This document shows, piece after piece, positions 55,101-64,000 of a DNA stretch of 64,000 bases. This stretch comes from Zygaena filipendulae. Taxonomy: Eukaryota; Arthropoda; Insecta; Lepidoptera; Zygaenidae. The stretch lies in NCBI GenBank assembly GCA_907165275.2, contig OU015677.1, forward strand, positions 4,154,001 to 4,218,000, read 5' to 3'. The translations under genes were made by a program, and so were the position numbers. The notes below the pieces were generated by a model. That model saw only the letters and a program-made list of their open reading frames with translations. It searched no databases and was not told where the DNA came from. The number at the start of each line of letters is the position of its first letter. Position 1 is the stretch's first letter.

Positions 55101-57525
55101 ACATTGAATTTAAATTCATTCAAAATTAATATTGAAGGAAGAATGGTGATCGATACTGATGCCAAAAATGCAATCAGTAAATTTTTTGTCTATCTGTTTT
55201 TCTGTTTGTATGTGGTCAAAAATAACTGAAGGGATTTTAACCAAACTTTCTAGTCCATACTCCTGGGCAGGTTATAGGCTATATAACATAACGCTAAAAC
55301 ACATAGGAGTTGAGCAGTGACGATGAATTTGAAACAAGTCGGATGAAAATGCGCTTTCGAGCTCTTATCCTCGCATCGCATATTTTTACTCAATCACGTA
55401 AAAACGGCTGAACGGATTTGGATGAAATTTGGCATGCACGTTGTCAGGGGTACAGAGAAGGACATAGGGTACTTTTTATCCCGGAATTCCCGCGAGAACT
55501 CTGAAATTACCGCGGGTGAAACTGCGGGGCACAGCTAGTTATTAATAATTTTTGATATTTTCCTCTAAGAACCGGCCAAATACTTAAATAACAAAATGTC
55601 GCAAATCACCAAGTAACCGGGCTGTTATTCCGGGAGCGTTTGGCAGCATGACGTTTTCCCCTAAAACCTGTCTGTCGAATACCATAAATGAATGTCGCAA
55701 TGAATGCCAGGTGCTGTTCACGGCGTGCGGCGACCCGCGCGGCGGCGTGCCGTGCCGCGAGCCGCGCGCGCGCCTGCCGCTGCCGAGCGGCGCGTGCCGC
55801 TACCACGCCGCGCCGCCGCCCTACGTCGCCTTCACGCTCAAGGTCGCCGCACCTCACCTCACGATACCACATCTCAACCACACCACACCTCACCTCGTGA
55901 CACTCAACTCACAAGACATCACCTCACCCACACCACACCTCACCTCACCTCACTACACCTCACCCACACCACACCTCACCTCACTACACCTCACCCACAC
56001 CACACCTCACCTCACTACACCTCACCTCACCTCACTACACCTCACCCACACCACACCTCACCTCACCTCACCTCACCTCACTACACCTCACCCACACCAC
56101 ACCTCACCTCACCTCACTACACCTCACCCACAACACACTACCTCACCAAACCTCACAACACTTCATCTTCATCATACCTCATCTCATCACACCCCACCAT
56201 ACCACACCTCACCTCACGCACACTCATCGAAATCGAGCAACACGTGGTTTATACTTTATATTACCCCTACCGGAAATCGAACCCGGAACCTCTTGTGCAC
56301 TCACTGCGCAAATCGGGTCGTCAAAACAGACATTTTTTAGAAAGACGTCCATTAGTGGACATAGACCTACCCCGAGGGTCGCCACTCGCCACAGCGACCG
56401 CTCCTGAATTTCCCGCATATAGCGTCCCGCAACCTTCACTGAGTCGTCGGTCCATTTTGTAGCGAGCCTTCCGGTTCGAGGTCCCCACATACACTATGCA
56501 AATGAGATATCCAGTGAAGCTTAATAGAAATTCAGTGATTCCAGAGATAGCCTCGAACAAATTACATAGAATTATTAATAGTAAGATGAGCGCTGCCTCG
56601 CTAACAACCTGTTCAAAGGTTGGCGAGATATATATATATAAACTAGCTGTCCCCCGCGATTTCATCCGCGGTAATTTCGGAGTTGTGTTTAAAGAATCTT
56701 TATTATCATTACGACTTACAAGTCTTTTACATGATAACATAATAACTAAATAACAGTTTTAAGCAGGTGGGTCGATTGCAAAAGATTGGAAAACAGTTTC
56801 AATAAAATTACTTATACATAGAGACGTCCTGCATTAAATATTTCCTTAGTTTTAGTTTATAAGTTCTGATACTGTTAGAGTTCTTAATTTCAGAGGGTAG
56901 TTTATTGTACAATTGTGCTCCTTCAAAAGTTATGGTTCTCCTGCCGTAATTTTCTGTTCGTATTTGCGGCAACAGAAGATGGCTAGATCTACGGCCTACA
57001 TATTTGTGTACGGTTCCCGCGGGAATTGCGGGAAAAAGTACTCTATGTCCTTCTTTGTACCCCGACAGTAGTTTACGGTGATTATCTGTTCCCCGCATTA
57101 GTGCCGGAGTTCCCGCAGGAATACCGGTATAAACACAATCTTTTAAGTTGGACCATATTATAAATGGTTACAAAATTTTATCAAAATCCGTTCAGTAGTT
57201 TCGGAGTCTATCGCGGACAAACAACGTGACATGTGATTTATGTATATTATAAGATATATCTCGCCAATTTTTTTATATATATAAATAAAAAAAAAAAAAC
57301 AAAACTTCTCTTCTATAAGGTTTTTATTATTTTTATTAGATTTTGTTATAATTTTTTTATTATTATTAATTTGGTCAAAATACGCTCAAATTACAGAAGG
57401 ACAACTCGGACAGCGAGAGCGACTCCCGTTCGAGCTCGGACGGGTCCCGGACTGAGGACGCTGACAACTTGACCGAAGACGCGGTGCCGACGGACGGCGC
57501 CGCGGCGCTCGCGGCGCTGCCCTGA
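48985..57525 (+). CDS. KANSL2: KAT8 regulatory NSL complex subunit 2, 10 coding exons
   Basis: KANSL2 (NSL2, dgt1 in flies) is a scaffold-type subunit of the nuclear NSL complex that targets the MOF/KAT8 histone H4 acetyltransferase to promoters. Coding exons join in frame as 48985-49149, 50100-50296, 50652-50765, 51793-51896, 52435-52612, 53094-53257, 53733-53875, 54629-54763, 55711-55842 and 57397-57525: 1461 nt, 486 residues, close to the 492 of human KANSL2. Two zf-C3Hc3H modules are complete: Cys67, Cys74, Cys85, His88, Cys100, Cys110, Cys123, His126; and Cys370, Cys379, Cys390, His393, Cys406, Cys415, Cys429, His432. Between them lie an acidic linker and HAGVFTAEEAVSEAKTVLK, matching the vertebrate HAGVYTAEEV segment and its coiled region. 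The C terminus is Ser/Asp/Glu-rich and shorter than in vertebrates. The start is the first Met of coding exon 1; INO80D shares one such module but lacks the rest. Tandem repeats overlap or abut several splice sites. Confidence 0.93.
49214..49325. mobile_element. Internal-deletion derivative of the CRE MITE
   Basis: Only the ends are recognisable: CAGTCCGCC on the left and GACGGACTAA on the right, followed by the flank TCAAATAGCCTAT seen beside other copies. The CRE core is missing. Confidence 0.45.
49427..49940. mobile_element. CpG-rich MITE with CCCCTAGCACACGGCG ends
   Basis: The left terminus CCCCTAGCACACGGCGTATT is mirrored to about 40 bp with one mismatch by AATACGCCGTGTGCTAGGGG at 49921-49940. 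The interior is full of ACGCGCGTT words. About 514 bp, in KANSL2 intron 2. Confidence 0.85.
50100..50296 (+). CDS. KANSL2: KANSL2 coding exon 2, first zinc module
   Basis: GACAG acceptor. Encodes residues 56-120 plus two bases, with Cys67, 74, 85, His88, Cys100 and Cys110. Donor GTACGT at 50297 is chosen over GTAAAA at 50301 because only the former joins the frame that supplies Cys123 and His126. Confidence 0.88.
50355..50545 (-). mobile_element. Helitron-like fragments in KANSL2 intron 2
   Basis: ACTAGCTGTGCGTTGATTTC, GTTCCCGCGGAAATTCCAAG core; a second GGAGTTCCCGCGGGAAATAT at 50519. Confidence 0.55.
50652..50765 (+). CDS. KANSL2: KANSL2 coding exon 3, repeated at its 3' end
   Basis: CTCCAG acceptor. 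Encodes LCFEHARAALHSRQR, completing the first zinc module, then TTEQLLHQLGHYV, which corresponds to the vertebrate LLCQLSSYA segment. It ends at the first GTGAGC donor (50766). Its last roughly 50 bp form the first unit of the tandem array that follows. Confidence 0.88.
50700..51600 (+). repeat. Tandem array of exon end plus 5' splice site (13 units)
   Basis: Units of 62 bp (first two) then 71 bp each contain the 3' end of KANSL2 coding exon 3 followed by a GTGAGC/T donor. The GT positions are 50766, 50828, 50890, 50961, 51032, 51103, 51174, 51245, 51316, 51387, 51458 and 51529. A thirteenth unit ends in ACTACGTGAAA and has lost the donor. Units differ at only a few positions. Reading through any donor in the coding frame gives Arg then TGA. 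Confidence 0.95.
51793..51896 (+). CDS. KANSL2: KANSL2 coding exon 4
   Basis: GTCGCAG acceptor and GTGAGT donor. Encodes a Ser/Val/Glu-rich and Pro-rich linker, AERTRTASCASSVSVVSEP then PLDPF. It joins in frame only to the first donor of the preceding array. Confidence 0.82.
51995..52130 (-). mobile_element. Helitron-like fragment in KANSL2 intron 4
   Basis: AACGGTTTTACTCACGACAA, GGAGTTTCCGCGGGAATTCA and TAGCTTCCTATAAATGAAAA. Confidence 0.5.
52435..52612 (+). CDS. KANSL2: KANSL2 coding exon 5, acidic linker
   Basis: TTACAG acceptor after a T-rich tract and GTGAGT donor. Encodes about 59 residues, rich in Asp/Ser/Glu, including ASASDSDCDSV and EDAISDTEEAECDKQPL, and ends in the split Trp codon completed by the next exon. 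Confidence 0.86.
52613..53090 (+). repeat. Minisatellite filling KANSL2 intron 5
   Basis: A unit beginning TACCAGGCACCCAGCA starts at 52618, 52713, 52824, 52939 and 53050 (spacings 95, 111, 115, 111). The first unit begins 5 bp after the GT of the donor and the last runs into the acceptor at 53093, so nearly the whole intron is tandem repeat, GC-rich and stop-poor. Confidence 0.9.
53094..53257 (+). CDS. KANSL2: KANSL2 coding exon 6, central conserved helix
   Basis: CCTCAG acceptor and GTGAGT donor. Encodes HAGVFTAEEAVSEAKTVLK, then a heptad-like Leu/Arg/Gln region through RSIKIEKEQY. It is the best conserved non-zinc part of KANSL2. Confidence 0.92.
53385..53560 (-). mobile_element. Helitron-like element in KANSL2 intron 6
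   Basis: TTCGGAGTTCTCGTGGAAAT, GACAACGTGTATGCAAAATT body and CACATTCGCATTTAACACC end. Confidence 0.6.
53733..53875 (+). CDS. KANSL2: KANSL2 coding exon 7
   Basis: TCGCAG acceptor and GTGCGC donor. Encodes a basic stretch, ARERRQLRKLKALAGYRRR then GPDAVLARQLHHKRK, matching vertebrate KRLKCLRRYRQRYGVEAL. Confidence 0.9.
54308..54571. mobile_element. CRE-bearing MITE, copy 6, in KANSL2 intron 7
   Basis: Nearly the same sequence and orientation as copy 1. TGACGTCA sites lie at 54407-54414 and 54452-54459. It ends about 58 bp before KANSL2 coding exon 8. A further lone TGACGTCA is at 54134-54141 outside the element. Confidence 0.8.
54629..54763 (+). CDS. KANSL2: KANSL2 coding exon 8, second zinc module part 1
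   Basis: GCGCAG acceptor and GTGGGC donor, phase 0 at both ends. Encodes residues 356-400 with Cys370, Cys379, Cys390 and His393 (KHCLKHVLLDRHQ). Confidence 0.9.
54830..55710 (+). other. KANSL2: KANSL2 intron 8 with Helitron-like copies
   Basis: An (AAT)n stretch near 54908-54925, Helitron scraps at 54960-55030, a diverged AAATAACTGAAGGGATTTT copy at 55060-55290, and a good copy at 55378-55545 (plus, ending ACTGCGGGGCACAGCTAGTT). Confidence 0.5.
55711..55842 (+). CDS. KANSL2: KANSL2 coding exon 9, second zinc module part 2
   Basis: TGCCAG acceptor. Encodes VLFTACGDPRGGVPC, then GACRYH and AAPPPYVAFTLK, with Cys406, 415, 429 and His432. The donor GTCGCC is weak. The frame stays open for about 165 more codons into a CT/AC repeat. 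Confidence 0.87.
55850..56225 (+). repeat. CCTCA/CCACA minisatellite in KANSL2 intron 9
   Basis: Irregular repeats of ACCTCACCTCACTACACC and CACCCACACCACACCTCA begin 8 bp after the weak exon 9 donor. There are no stops in two plus frames, one of them the exon frame. Confidence 0.88.
56235..56480 (-). repeat. Possible tRNA-derived SINE and other repeat fragments
   Basis: On the minus strand GGTTCCGGGTTCGATTTCC resembles a tRNA B box, preceded by GCGCAGTGAGTGCAC. A second box-like CCGGTTCGAGGTCCCC is on the plus strand at 56470. No cloverleaf could be drawn, so this is not called a tRNA gene. Confidence 0.35.
56645..57250 (-). mobile_element. Helitron-like element split by a LINE fragment
   Basis: The Helitron copy reads CTAGCTGTCCCCCGCGATTT to GGAGTT at about 56692, then resumes at about 57010 with GTTCCCGCGGGAATTG, so the intervening piece was inserted into it. 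GTT repeats at the junctions. Confidence 0.65.
56695..57008 (-). mobile_element. 5'-truncated non-LTR retrotransposon 3' end
   Basis: The minus strand encodes RTENYGRRTITFEGAQLYNK then LPSEIKNSNSIRTYKLKLRK, the typical C-terminal end of jockey/CR1-type reverse transcriptase ORFs, followed by a 3' tail ending near AATAAAGATTCTTT. Only the last 60 or so codons remain. Confidence 0.7.
57397..57525 (+). CDS. KANSL2: KANSL2 coding exon 10 (stop)
   Basis: TTACAG acceptor. Encodes an acidic, Ser-rich tail, KDNSDSESDSRSSSDGSRTE onward, ending ALAALP and TGA at 57523-57525. Confidence 0.85.
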   Translation, partial: KDNSDSESDSRSSSDGSRTEDADNLTEDAVPTDGAAALAALP

Positions 57526-58100
57526 CATCTGGACTTCAGTGATATTGTGTTCGGGATGATTTGAGTGGAGTGAGACTTGAACCTCAATGTAAATCAAGCA
57601 AAATGTGACTTCACTTTGGAATTAAGCTAAATGTGAGCTGAGTTCGAAATGCAGTGCTGCTTTGGAATCTAGTGAAATGTGTGACTTAACTTCCAAATTC
57701 AGTGACAACTTTGAGCATAAGTGAAATGTAACTTCATTTTGGGATCTAGTGATAAGTGAATTAATGTGTCTTGACTACAAAAAACTATGACATTGAGATG
57801 ATTAAAGAAAGAAACCAGGCGTCTTCTTATTGAGGTAGGCAGACTTTGACAGGGAGACTTTTGTAAAATAACATTTGACATGTTTGACTTGTGATATTTA
57901 TGTATAATATTAAATAGGCTTAATACTCTGCCATCATGATTTATATCATCAACTAGTTTTCATGTGTTAGATGAAATTGGTTACAATCAATATAATCTAA
58001 AACTTAAACTGTGGACTACAAAAGAAATATAAGTTTATAAAAAATAAGATATAACCAAAGGATTGTAATTCAGGAATAAATGCTGTTTGAAAATATCTCC
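57526..58100 (+). other. KANSL2: KANSL2 3' UTR with AATAAA
   Basis: The stop is followed by about 550 bp of unique sequence with a consensus AATAAA at 58075-58080. Between 57590 and 57760 a degenerate unit of about 55 bp built on GAAATGTGACTT is repeated about three times. Confidence 0.7.
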
Positions 58101-58815
58101 GTTTCATTTTCACAAACCTTTTACTTGCTGCAACAATAATGGGGCAAATATTTTTATGGCTAGGCGATATTTGGAATCCAGAGCAGAGTGAAGGATTTTA
58201 GAGGAAATGAGCTGTTTGCAGCTGGATTCATGATATACCACCGAGGTAAAGCCGAATGATACTCCAGTTTATCCTGCTCTATTAATTATATCAAACGACC
58301 TAAGGCCTTCCTATTTGTTCGGCTCGCAAATAATGAACAACAAATCGTTTTAGGTTGATAGTATGAAAAAGATGTGTGTAAGTATGACTGGTGAATAGAT
58401 ACTCAAAATTCATAAGGTATTTTGTTAGCAAATATCACTCACTAGTCACTAACTCCATGCCTTCTTGTTTTTAAAACTGTAATTTGGCAGGTATGTGGTT
58501 CATGGAGGGTAAATGCCAGTTTAAGAATTTTCATTTCATGGATTCCGTGGGAACCCCGAAGTTACCGCATATGAAATCACGGCGAGTAGATAATTTCATA
58601 ATACACTTATTGCATTCACCACTTTCTGTCCTTATATTTGGGAGTGGGAGTTTCCCTGTGAGTAGAGAAAACACACATTCATTTTTTTTATTTCTTGTAC
58701 AGTACTTAAGAGTTTGCACCATGGAGGACAAAGAGTTGAACTTTACACATAGGTACCTAGAAATTCTCTATTTTGTCACTGGGATCTCAACATGCACACA
58801 CAGACAAAATAAAAC
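58101..58815. other. Intergenic between KANSL2 and the next gene
   Basis: AT-rich, one Helitron-like trace (GATTCCGTGGGAACCCCGAA at about 58539). No coding exon supported. Confidence 0.35.
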
Positions 58816-58953
58816 GAGCAAGTGAAACAGAATCTCCGCTTTATTCAGCAATTTTCGGTTGAAAAAAAAAATATAATCAACAAAAACTACACTGAAATTC
58901 TGAACGCGACTATTTTTTACAAACAATTTACAGCAATCATTTATCTCATTTCA

Positions 58954-59033
58954 TTATTTCCGACGGATCTTTGGAACGCTCCGTCGCTCCGCCCGCGCCC
59001 GGGCGAGGCGTCGCTTGCGCCTCACAATTAGAA
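58954..59033 (-). CDS. Possible terminal exon of a minus-strand gene, Arg-rich
   Basis: A GC-rich islet in AT-rich DNA. After a pyrimidine tract and TTTAG acceptor, one minus frame reads LIVRRKRRLARARAERRSVP then KIRRK and TAA at 58954; another frame is open too (EAQATPRPGAGGATERSK). AATAAA on the minus strand near 58840 would end the transcript. No upstream exon was found in the window, and the frame choice is uncertain. Confidence 0.25.
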
Positions 59034-61095
59034 CTAAAGGTTTAAAATTAAAAAAAAAAGTTAATATTTACAATTAAAATAAAGCAACACAAATTCTTCA
59101 ATGAACGCATTTGCATTGGACAGCCCGACTGTTGTTTAAGCTAAAAGTGTAATTATAATTGAATACACACGTCGCGTCATAGCTGGCAAAGCGTTCGAAA
59201 AATCCGCGCCCACCTAATAAACTACTATATCAGAACTTACCGAGGTAACCCATTACATCATCCTATTCACTTTACTAAGCGTATTAATAACGGTCCCAAA
59301 CAAATCGGGACCATATTTTAGTTGGTTTCTTTTTTTTTACATTTTTTCTCAAATTTGCAGCCTTTTTGTACAGTATATGATACTTACTAATTATATATGT
59401 ATAAGACATAGTTAAAAACCGTTTACATAGTGTTATACATTACATATTTTTTTTTTTGGTCGCGAGTTATATTTTCTTAGCAGATCATAATTTTCATTTC
59501 TCATGAGCTGATACGAAAAATAGCTCACAATTTTTTTTGTATACTTTGAACCATGAAACAACAGGACATCTTGCGGTAACACATCGCGACTAATTACTTA
59601 CATCGCATAGCTAAGATTTAAACCCCAATGTTTTTTTTTAGTTTACATTAAAAATTACATAATCACAATTATTTTTAAACATTTTTTTTTTGCTTTTTCT
59701 TTCTGCAAAATTTCTAAATTTAAAACGTGAGTTGAACGGACACAATTATTTTTTATTTTTTTTTGTTTTACTATCATTATTAATTTGATAATATTATTGT
59801 TATTTTATTACCCCGAAAAAGAAAATAACACTTTAAAATAATAGTAAAAATGTGCGAACCAACACCGAATTCAATTGACGATTGTAAGTTCAGGAAAATA
59901 TTTTTGTTTTTAAGTCACATCTACAGGTAACAATTTTAGGATTAGCTCCATCCTCCACCGAAAAGTGAATTTGGTGTACATTCCTCTCTTTTGATTGTAT
60001 CAATTCGTTCCTAGAATATATTATATCCGTTGCAATTCGCCGTAATATTACAGTGAAGTGCAACAGATATAATTTTACAATCTGTATTTAATATAACATT
60101 TTTTTTTCTACATTACAATAGATATCGTGTGTTTCTACAATATGTTTGTTTTAATTTTAAAGTTCTAACAAAGTTATTCAAATGGACACACTTTCGCCTA
60201 AAACACTACAATATAATGGTAAATTAGTTTTTCGTGTGTCACAAAAGCATCCAATTGTTAACAATAATTTTGGAACCAATCATCCATATAGTTGTAGCAA
60301 GTGCAGATGCTATATTATTGTTGTTACAGTCAACATCGAAACACTTTTTTCAGTCGTCGCATCTTATTTCAATAGCAATAAAGATCAATTTTGGAACAAA
60401 ATTGCAAATTCAGTAATTTACATTAGCTACAAACCTTCTGTAAAGGCATATTATTGTATGTACATGACGGAAAATCAATGTATAACGGAAGAATACAGAA
60501 TATTGTTACATAAAGAAGCGACACTCTCCGCCTCTCACCAATATCGAAAGTCTGGTGGATAGTTTCACTGACACCTGACAGTTGCTGTCAGCTCGCTATC
60601 AACCGCACAACACGTGTAGGTACACGTGTACAAGCCGGCCGTCTTTACTTATGGGAAAGTACTTGAATCAGTTCATTTATGTGGCCTGGCCTGTGAATAA
60701 TTCCACGTTAATGTCTTCATTGACTCTTCATTATTTCGACACGTTGTCGTAACTATAGTTATAATGAGTCAGGGCCCCAAATGTAGATATATAATATTAT
60801 GTCGGTGAGAATACGGCGATGGAAAAAGCCCGTTATTTAACCCGTGTTTTAGGAATAATTGCTGCATTCATATATTCAATTCGGGTATTGAGTTTTTATA
60901 TACAAATAGATAACTGCGAACTTGTCTAGATAGAAATCCGAATATTATATTATATACCAGATGCACAAATTTCAACTTGAAGGGTTATTAGAATAAACAC
61001 AATTTGTGTTTTTTTGCTAACATTATATAAGCACTATGTAATTTTAAACTAGGGACACATTGAAGCCTAAGATAATTCAGGATTTTATATGTAAC
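59034..61095. other. AT-rich flank, no gene supported
   Basis: Many T runs. A 126-codon ATG frame on the plus strand at 60182-60562 (MDTLSPKTLQYNGKLVFRVS onward) has no recognised domain, no splice context and AT-rich codons; it may be chance. Confidence 0.3.
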
Positions 61096-61097
61096 TA

Positions 61098-61295
61098 ATC
61101 CTACTAATATTATAAATGTGAAAGTGTGGATGTTTGGATGTTTGTTACTCAATCACGCAAAACCGGCTGAACGGATTTGGATGAAATTTGGCATGTACCC
61201 CTTGTACAGAGAAGGACATAGGGTACTTTTTGTCCCGGAATTCCCGCGGGAACCCCGAAATTACCGCGGGTGAAACCGCGGGGCACAGCTAGTAG
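61098..61295 (+). mobile_element. Helitron-like element, complete
   Basis: A textbook copy: TCCTACTAATATTATAAATG start, GGAATTCCCGCGGGAACCCC core, GGTGAAACCGCGGGGCACAG and CTAGT end. The best reference copy in the window. Confidence 0.75.
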
Positions 61296-63564
61296 ATGTA
61301 TAAATAAAGAAAAACAATGGATACATCACAGAAAAAACCTGATTGAGAAATTTGTTTTTATAATATTAGAAAGAAAGATTTTTTTAAGCAAAATGGGACA
61401 CAACAAAAATGAATATACAGAATAACACAAATTAAAATATTAAGTATAGAGTTATAGACAATGCAAAGGAAAGGGCATCATTAGGCATGATGTATGAACC
61501 TTCGACGCGTTTGTTTTTTTGCGCAGTGTCGCGTTTTATCAATTAATGTTATTTTTTTCTTTTTTTTTAGACTAGAATCGTAATTATTTTGAATATTCTC
61601 CTTCAATATGTACCTAGTTTAAACTCACACCCTGTACATAGATTAATAATTTGAAGAGTTAATTATATTAGACGGGTCATAAAATTCACATAATTATCAT
61701 ATTGTAGTTTCAATGAATCGTATTATATTTATTTAGGTAATGAACGAGGTAAATATGTTTCGAAAAATACTATCAATTTTTTTTTTTTTTGTTTTTATTA
61801 ATTATTATGTAAAGATTTTTTTTCCACTTATTAATTTTTGAATCTCACTTTTGTGTCGTCGGTTATTTCAAAAGCAACATACATTTATATTTTTGATCAA
61901 CATACATTCATATTTTTGATCAAGCTATTGAAATATGTGAATGAATAGCTTTTTAAACTTTATTCCATCGAAAAAGTTCTTTGTTAACTACCATACTGTG
62001 TTAACAGCAGTTTCTTAATCAGTTTAAGAATGAAACGGATTTGTAACTATTCCACAGACATAGATAAGACGAGTTGACAAAATTGTTTGGAACCAAACGT
62101 GCCACGATTTTGTTCTAACTGCTAATCAGCTTGGTGAATCAGCTAAGAATTGACAATAGAACGTTTTTGTTTTCTACGATGACGTTTCAGCAAAATGTGA
62201 ATGCCCCGTGTAATAAGCACATTAATACATTTAATTGCTGCACGTTGGGAGAGGCGATCATGTCTATTCTATATTGTCTGTGGGCTATTCGCGTAAAACA
62301 GCAGATTTAGTTTATAGGTGTTACGAATATTATTATGTTGTAGTAGTTTATATATGTGTATCATATTTTGTATTGAATAATAATAAAAGATACATGTATT
62401 TTGTTGTTCATTTTTCTTTTTCTATTTAATCATACTCCGTATTTATTGCCTCTGACAGACGCATCGAAGCTCTGACCCTGTCTGAGTTTACTACAACTTA
62501 GCATCGACCTTAGCAACAAGTGTCCAAGATTCAATCTAACTTAACAGAGTCAACGGAGATGTGATGGAGATAGGCAGAGGGCTTGAGAATTCTGCCGATA
62601 TTAAATACAGAAAAAAGAATGTTGTTCACGCGCCAAAACAACCTTAAAACGACCTTATTGCCGTACGCAATTAGGTAGTGTTTTACATGTGAAAGCTCAA
62701 GCGTCTCTTTCTCTACGTCGACTCTAGCTTGTAACAGGTTTTTTTTGTCTTCAAATGTACATAGTATTATACTGGTCCTGCCAGATACACAGAATGTGTT
62801 ACATACATACAACATTACAGTTATTATCGTACAAGTTTTATACAAATATACAATACCTATAGTGGTTATGTTACCTTTATTTAGTTTATTGGTGCCATAT
62901 CACTTAATATGTCAAATATTAATTCGCTGTTTGCATATGAAAGGACACAATCCAACTCAAGAATTATTTATATGAGTTAATATAAAAGCAACCATAATTC
63001 ACGCTATGTTTATACCAAATTTTATCAAAACCACTTCAGCGGTTATTATCTGTATAAGAAATTAAGTAGTTTAGTAATTAATATTAGATTATTTTCGTTT
63101 TACTACCAATGTTGGGGATGAATGAACTATATGGATAGTTTACTTTCATCCTTTTAAGTAGACTTTGGAGGCAATTCTCGTGTCTATTCGTATTTAAAGT
63201 GAATTAACAGGAGTAAGTCAAGCGGCACTTGTATTAAGTCAATCAAGTGACATGAGACCAAAGAGAATTTCATTAGAAATCTTTTAACACGAATAAATAT
63301 ACACAGTAAGAACGCTCGATATCGATATTACTTAATTTTTAAGAAACATTTGCTGTTTTTTTATCTATACACATAATAATATAATAACGCATTTTATTTT
63401 ATAAATTAAAAACCGCGAGTTTATTGTTAAATATACGAAGTTACGGCGATTACTTACATGTTTTTTTTTAAAACTACAGTAAGTGTTTTTTTTTGTCTAA
63501 ATTAGAAACCTAAGCGATCATGTCAGCCGGAACAAATAGAATGTTTCTGAATATAACATGCTAC
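61296..63564. other. AT-rich flank, no gene supported
   Basis: No splice-supported ORF. The duplicated phrase ACATACATTCATATTTTTGA occurs near 61880-61920. The 104-codon minus frame at 62531-62845 starts at TTG and is not called. Confidence 0.3.
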
Positions 63565-63808
63565 ATACGTACATACATATAAAATGCTTTGTACTGAATG
63601 ACTGCCTGGCGGATCAACGCACAGTCTAAACCGCTGATCGTAGGGACCTGAAACTTGGAGGGTGTGTTCGTTGTATGACGTAGACATCCGATAAGAAAGG
63701 ATTTTCCGAAATTCTACCACTAAGGGGGTGAAAAATGGGGGCAAAATTTGTATGGAACAATTCCGCGGTAACCACGAAATTATCACGCTAGACGGACAGC
63801 TAGTACAA
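63565..63808 (+). mobile_element. Helitron-like subfamily with ATCAACGCACAG body, copy 2
   Basis: Pairs with 27.0-27.25 kb: GGATCAACGCACAG, GACCTGAAACTTGGAG, ATCCGATAAGAAAGG, AACAATTCCGCGG. The hairpin is decayed but GGACAGCTAGT remains. Confidence 0.6.
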
Positions 63809-64000
63809 TTTAAACTTGAAAATAATATTTCACAACACACAGATACACTCGACCCCCCAAGCTTGTGTCGTGGGAAACAAGCAAATGACTGTAATTTCAA
63901 ACGAGGGAAATATTTTTGCGATAATAATTCATACCTTAATATAACTAATAGAACTATGTCATAATAAAAAAAATAACTGGAAAATAAATCACAGAGATAA

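Noticed and set aside
50700..56225. CRISPR-like array from regular repeats
   Set aside because: Units are contiguous with no unique spacers, and the genome is eukaryotic.
56240..56300. tRNA gene from B-box-like GGTTCGA sequences
   Set aside because: No cloverleaf or A box at the right spacing; a SINE fragment is more likely.
55704..56462. 252-codon plus frame through the CCTCA repeat
   Set aside because: Its 5' part is a shifted frame of KANSL2 exon 9 and the rest is simple repeat without stops.
60182..60562. 126-codon plus ATG frame
   Set aside because: No domain, no neighbouring exon or poly(A) logic, AT-rich composition; could be chance. Kept only as a note in the flank entry.
62531..62845. 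104-codon minus frame
   Set aside because: Starts at TTG and has no splice or promoter support.

Overview
The window is eukaryotic and most likely from a moth or butterfly. It is AT-rich, has spliced genes with insect-type splice sites, and is crowded with short repeats of a kind common in Lepidoptera. The most frequent is a roughly 200-bp Helitron-like element that starts with TC, ends with a GC-rich hairpin followed by CTAG(T), and is present in about 27 full or partial copies. There are no bacterial operons, no CRISPR array, and no convincing tRNA or rRNA genes.

Two protein genes can be read exon by exon and form a head-to-head pair sharing a promoter at about 43.2-43.6 kb. To the left on the minus strand is Cyclin T (CycT), the regulatory subunit of the elongation kinase P-TEFb. 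It has 8 coding exons from 43217 down to 23054 that join in frame to 920 codons: a cyclin box in exons 1-6 and a very GC-rich, low-complexity 1.9-kb last exon. To the right on the plus strand is KANSL2 (NSL2/dgt1), a subunit of the NSL histone acetyltransferase complex. It has 10 coding exons from 48985 to 57525 giving 486 residues, with two zf-C3Hc3H zinc-binding modules and a central coiled segment. Both proteins act in RNA polymerase II transcription, so sharing a promoter makes sense.

Layout: 1-1757, an LTR-like direct repeat pair around about 1 kb; 3674-4020, the terminal exon and 3' end of an unidentified plus-strand gene with a lysine-rich tail; 4-22.7 kb, AT-rich intergenic DNA between convergent genes, of which 8.5-18.4 kb is unusually poor in repeats; 22.7-43.2 kb, CycT; 43.2-43.6 kb, the bidirectional promoter; 43.5-58.1 kb, KANSL2; 58.1-64 kb, AT-rich flank with the possible 3' end of a minus-strand gene near 59.0 kb. 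CycT intron 1 holds a 2.17-kb element with 28-bp inverted termini that carries its own two-exon gene. Other inverted-repeat elements include a palindromic family (four copies), a family that carries CRE palindromes (six copies plus a deletion derivative), and several singletons.

The most unusual structure is in KANSL2. The last part of coding exon 3 together with its 5' splice site is tandemly repeated, giving twelve intact GTGAG donors, of which only the first keeps the frame open. The next-but-one intron is filled from donor to acceptor by a separate minisatellite, and CycT intron 6 also contains repeated copies of its own splice-donor segment.
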